From: an uncultured Rikenellaceae bacterium | GTDB taxonomy: Bacteria; Bacteroidota; Bacteroidia; Bacteroidales; Rikenellaceae | Direction of reading: 5' to 3' | Assembly (NCBI GenBank): GCA_947038405.1 | Contig: CAMQVY010000018.1 | Coordinates: 1 to 43,555, forward strand | Length of the DNA: 43,555 bases | Shown here: positions 41,257 to 43,555 of the stretch, one piece after another | Numbering within the stretch: the first letter of the stretch is position 1 | Layout of the letters: each line of letters opens with the position of its first letter | Translations under genes and position numbers: made by a program | The notes under the pieces: model-generated | What the model was told of the DNA's origin: nothing | The model's database searches: none | What the model saw: only the letters and a program-made list of their open reading frames with translations

Positions 41257-41874
41257 ATGAAAAAGAAAGTAGCTCAAATTATTTTGGGAATTGTAATCAT
41301 TGGATTGGCTTATGTGCTTTTTGAACAGATTATGACCCCTTTAAGATTTCAAGAAGAAGTGGTAGTTCGTCAAGAGGCTGTTGTTAAACAGCTTAAAGAT
41401 ATTCGTGCCGCTCAACGTTTATACAAAGCAGAGCATGAGGTTTATACACCAAGTTTTGACACTTTATTTGCTTTTATTCTTAATGACTCTATTATTGTTG
41501 AGAAAACAATCGGTTCTTTAGATGACTCAGCGGCTGTTGCAGAGGGTAGAGTAATCGTTGAAGAGGTGAAAATTCCTGTTATTGACACTGTTTTTGGTCA
41601 TAGGAAATTTACTGCTCAAATGGTAGAAGATCTTAAAATTATTCCTTATTCTAATGGTGCAATGTTCTTATTAGATGCTGGTAACTTTACTACTGAAAGT
41701 GAAGTTGTTGTTCCGGTATTTGAGTGTAGAGCTCCTTATAAACTATTTTTATCTGATTTAAGTAAGCCAGATTTAATCAACCTTATTGACGATAAAAATA
41801 CTTTTGATAAATATCCTGGAATCAAAGTAGGTGCAATGGATAAAGCAATCAATGATGCAGGTAACTGGGAGTAA
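41257..41874 (+). CDS. membrane-anchored conserved protein
   Basis: A 205-residue protein with an N-terminal transmembrane helix (about 5-24), then a helix with LKDIRAAQRLYKAEHEVYTPSFDTL resembling pseudopilin-type N-terminal regions, and an alpha/beta C-terminus. It is an unnamed protein I associate with Bacteroidetes, found with the DUF3822 gene downstream. It may be a periplasmic envelope component. Overlaps the following gene by 20 nt. Confidence 0.68.
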   Translation: MKKKVAQIILGIVIIGLAYVLFEQIMTPLRFQEEVVVRQEAVVKQLKDIRAAQRLYKAEHEVYTPSFDTLFAFILNDSIIVEKTIGSLDDSAAVAEGRVIVEEVKIPVIDTVFGHRKFTAQMVEDLKIIPYSNGAMFLLDAGNFTTESEVVVPVFECRAPYKLFLSDLSKPDLINLIDDKNTFDKYPGIKVGAMDKAINDAGNWE

Positions 41875-42640
41875 TAAAATTAATATATCAAATATAATAC
41901 TGTCCATTAGGTTTACACCTAGTGGACTTTATTATTCTATAACTAAGCAAGGTAGAGTAGAGACTCTGGATTACATTCAATTCAATTCTAATGATACTGA
42001 AAGGGAACTTGCAGAAGTTCTTTTGGATTTGAAACAGGAATTTGATGTTGTGAATGTCATTATTGATACTGATGATTTATTATTAGTGCCTGATGAGCTT
42101 ATAACAATAGAAGATAAGGAGGCTGCGTTAAATATTCTGAGTCTTAATGCTATGGCGGTAAATGATGGATATACACCTATAATAACGCAGGCAAAGAGAG
42201 GTATTAAAGCTATAATGATAGCCGAAACTAATGTGATTAATCAATTTAAAGTTAGTTTCCCTAATGTGAAGTTTTATGCAACTATAATATCGGATATACT
42301 GATAGACGGTAATGCGATAGTTGTTACTATGAATGATAGAGCTACTTCAATAAGCTGCTCTATTGACACAGAGATATTATGTGCAGATGTAATATCAAGT
42401 AGTACGGATATAGATACTACAATGTACTATATTCAGAGTATAAGAGATATGCTCAAAAAAGAGAGCAGTAACCTACCAATTTACATATCGGGGGCTCGTG
42501 TTAGTAGTGCTTTAGAGCTCGTACAAGCTGTTCTACCAAATGTTGAGGTTCTTCCAAGTTTGGGAGATGATGAATTGAATAGGAGAGCCGATATTGGCTG
42601 TTATAATGACTTAATAAGATTGTCAAATGAGAATAATTAG
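41855..42640 (+). CDS. DUF3822 family protein
   Basis: A 261-residue protein of the DUF3822 family, typical of Bacteroidetes next to rsmD. It has an actin/hexokinase-like strand-helix alternation (ILSIRFTPSGLYYSI, then VVNVIIDTDDLLLVPDE), but the function is unknown. ATG 41855 is preferred over earlier Met codons because it gives the shorter overlap (20 nt) with the preceding gene. It overlaps rsmD by 14 nt. Confidence 0.72.
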   Translation: MQVTGSNKINISNIILSIRFTPSGLYYSITKQGRVETLDYIQFNSNDTERELAEVLLDLKQEFDVVNVIIDTDDLLLVPDELITIEDKEAALNILSLNAMAVNDGYTPIITQAKRGIKAIMIAETNVINQFKVSFPNVKFYATIISDILIDGNAIVVTMNDRATSISCSIDTEILCADVISSSTDIDTTMYYIQSIRDMLKKESSNLPIYISGARVSSALELVQAVLPNVEVLPSLGDDELNRRADIGCYNDLIRLSNENN

Positions 42641-43178
42641 TGGTACACATCGTGGGCGTATAATTGCAACCCCAGCAAATTTAAGAGCTAGACCTACGAC
42701 AGATTTTGCAAAAGAAAATCTTTTTAATATACTTAATAATATAGTTGATTTTGAAGAGTTAGATGCTCTTGACCTTTTCTCAGGAACAGGGTCTATTAGT
42801 TTTGAATTGGCTTCTAGAGGTGTTAAATCTGTTGTTTCTATTGAAATTAATAATGTACATCATAAATTTATTAAAGATACAGCTACAAAATTTGGATTTA
42901 ACAACTTATTTGCGGTAAAAGCTAACGCTTTTTTATATTTAAAAAGTTGTAGTAAGCAGTTTGATCTTATTTTTTCAGACGCTCCATACGATTTAGAACA
43001 ATCAAATGAGGTGATTGATATGGTGTTATCTAAGGGTTTGTTGACAGATGATGGAATATTGATATTTGAACACTCAAAAACATTAAACTTTGAGAGTCAT
43101 GCAAATTGCTTTGACACAAGGCATTACGGCAGTGTTAATTTCTCGTTTTTCAGAAAGGAAGAAAATAATTGTAAGTAA
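42627..43178 (+). CDS. rsmD: 16S rRNA (guanine966-N2)-methyltransferase RsmD
   Basis: A 183-residue SAM-dependent methyltransferase. The start MRIISGTHRGR and RPTTDFAKENLFNIL are the RsmD signature. The SAM loop is DLFSGTG (49-55). The catalytic tetrad reads DAPY at 118-121, where most family members have DPPY, so one Pro is replaced by Ala. It methylates G966 of 16S rRNA. It overlaps the DUF3822 gene by 14 nt. Confidence 0.92.
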   Translation: MRIISGTHRGRIIATPANLRARPTTDFAKENLFNILNNIVDFEELDALDLFSGTGSISFELASRGVKSVVSIEINNVHHKFIKDTATKFGFNNLFAVKANAFLYLKSCSKQFDLIFSDAPYDLEQSNEVIDMVLSKGLLTDDGILIFEHSKTLNFESHANCFDTRHYGSVNFSFFRKEENNCK

Positions 43179-43179
43179 A

Positions 43180-43211
43180 TTTGGAGTTTACAATATTTTA
43201 CCCTATATTTG
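43180..43211 (+). promoter_or_regulatory. host promoter of tRNA-Asp
   Basis: TTTG (43180-43183), 20 nt, TATATTTG (43204-43211). It matches the Bacteroidota vegetative promoter pattern and is close to the end of rsmD. Confidence 0.8.
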
Positions 43212-43255
43212 CACTGCATTTAAGAGATAACACTCTTAGTTGCGATCCAAGAAAC

Positions 43256-43330
43256 GGTGTGGTAGTTCAGCTTGGTTAGAATACCTGCCTGTCACGCAGG
43301 GGGTCGCGGGTTCGAGTCCCGTCCATACCG
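43256..43330 (+). tRNA. tRNA-Asp (GTC)
   Basis: A complete cloverleaf: acceptor GGTGTGG with CCATACC (one G-U), anticodon stem CCTGC/GCAGG with loop CTGTCAC giving GTC, T-arm GCGGG TTCGAGT CCCGT, discriminator G. No CCA encoded. Confidence 0.96.
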
Positions 43331-43336
43331 CTAAGC

Positions 43337-43375
43337 AAAAAGCTAATTATCTAGTAATAGATAGTTAGCTTTTTT
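43337..43375 (+). terminator. intrinsic terminator after tRNA-Asp
   Basis: AGCTAATTATCTA (43341-43353) pairs with TAGATAGTTAGCT (43358-43370), with one wobble, and is followed by five T residues; the AAAA before it can extend the stem. Confidence 0.92.
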
Positions 43376-43389
43376 GTTTTATCCATTGC

Positions 43390-43555
43390 TACTTATTGGC
43401 TCTTTATCTTGGATCATCTACTAGCCATACAGCGACTACAACTATATTTTTAGTGTATTTCATATCAACAAAGGCAGGGAAACCTGCATAATCAAGACAG
43501 GCATATCTTTTATGCCTGATTTGTTCCATATGGTGGTTTCACCTCCCGTGTAGAG
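43390..43555 (-). other. window end, no supported gene; two hairpins
   Basis: No gene can be supported. A hairpin CAGGCATA/TATGCCTG (around 43497-43517) and a GCAGG/CCTGC hairpin (around 43474-43487) are present. On the minus strand a 41-codon frame starts at the ATG near 43529, and another frame is open to the edge for 31 codons. Either could be the end of a gene outside the window, or chance. Confidence 0.3.

Overview
The window is AT-rich (roughly mid-30s % GC by eye) and comes from a Bacteroidota chromosome, most likely Bacteroidales. The evidence is the -7 box TAnnTTTG at several promoters, the near absence of Shine-Dalgarno sequences, and family content typical of the phylum (DUF4468-, DUF5106-, DUF5723- and DUF3822-like proteins; ThiE and ThiG of Bacteroidales type). 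I cannot name the species. All family assignments come from reading the translated sequence; no database search was run.

Positions 1 to about 28.6 kb are the late half of a long-tailed (siphovirus-like) prophage, all on the + strand. Order: three unrecognised small genes; S49 head protease; major capsid protein with an N-terminal scaffold-like region; four connector or accessory genes including a phospholipase-D-fold protein; small and large terminase; a strong terminator; a three-gene accessory island with an ArdC-like protein; a 613-nt non-coding stretch full of hairpins; portal and connector genes; a 210-bp inverted-repeat element with an exported DUF4468-like moron; tape measure; tail, baseplate and fibre genes; holin, amidase and a spanin-like protein. 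The early, immunity and integration genes lie left of the window. The prophage ends against the 3' end of a tRNA-Leu(GAG) gene on the opposite strand.

The main finding is that four late transcription units start with the same promoter: [GA][TC]GTCCTTTT, then exactly 19 nt, then TAnnTTTG (1316, 11313, 16199, 22431). The -7 box is the host type. The GTGTCC block upstream is not a host element I know and suggests a phage-encoded activator. In three of the four the 19-nt spacer is itself a dyad followed by the T-rich -7 box, so the promoters may also act as terminators for the unit upstream. The non-coding block 10741-11353 is the best candidate for an undescribed RNA or regulatory locus.

From 28.6 kb on the DNA is host chromosome: tRNA-Leu; a run of a family-2 glycosyltransferase, a thioredoxin-like lipoprotein, a YjdM zinc-ribbon protein, thiS and a ThiE/TenI-like gene; thiE-thiG behind a structured 165-nt gap; a large lipoprotein and a DUF5723-like outer-membrane protein; a two-sided terminator; mutS and a RecD-like helicase on the minus strand; then a membrane-anchored protein, a DUF3822 protein, rsmD and tRNA-Asp(GTC). 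The thiamine genes supply the thiazole branch (ThiS, ThiG) and the coupling step (ThiE); thiC, thiH and thiF are not in the window.
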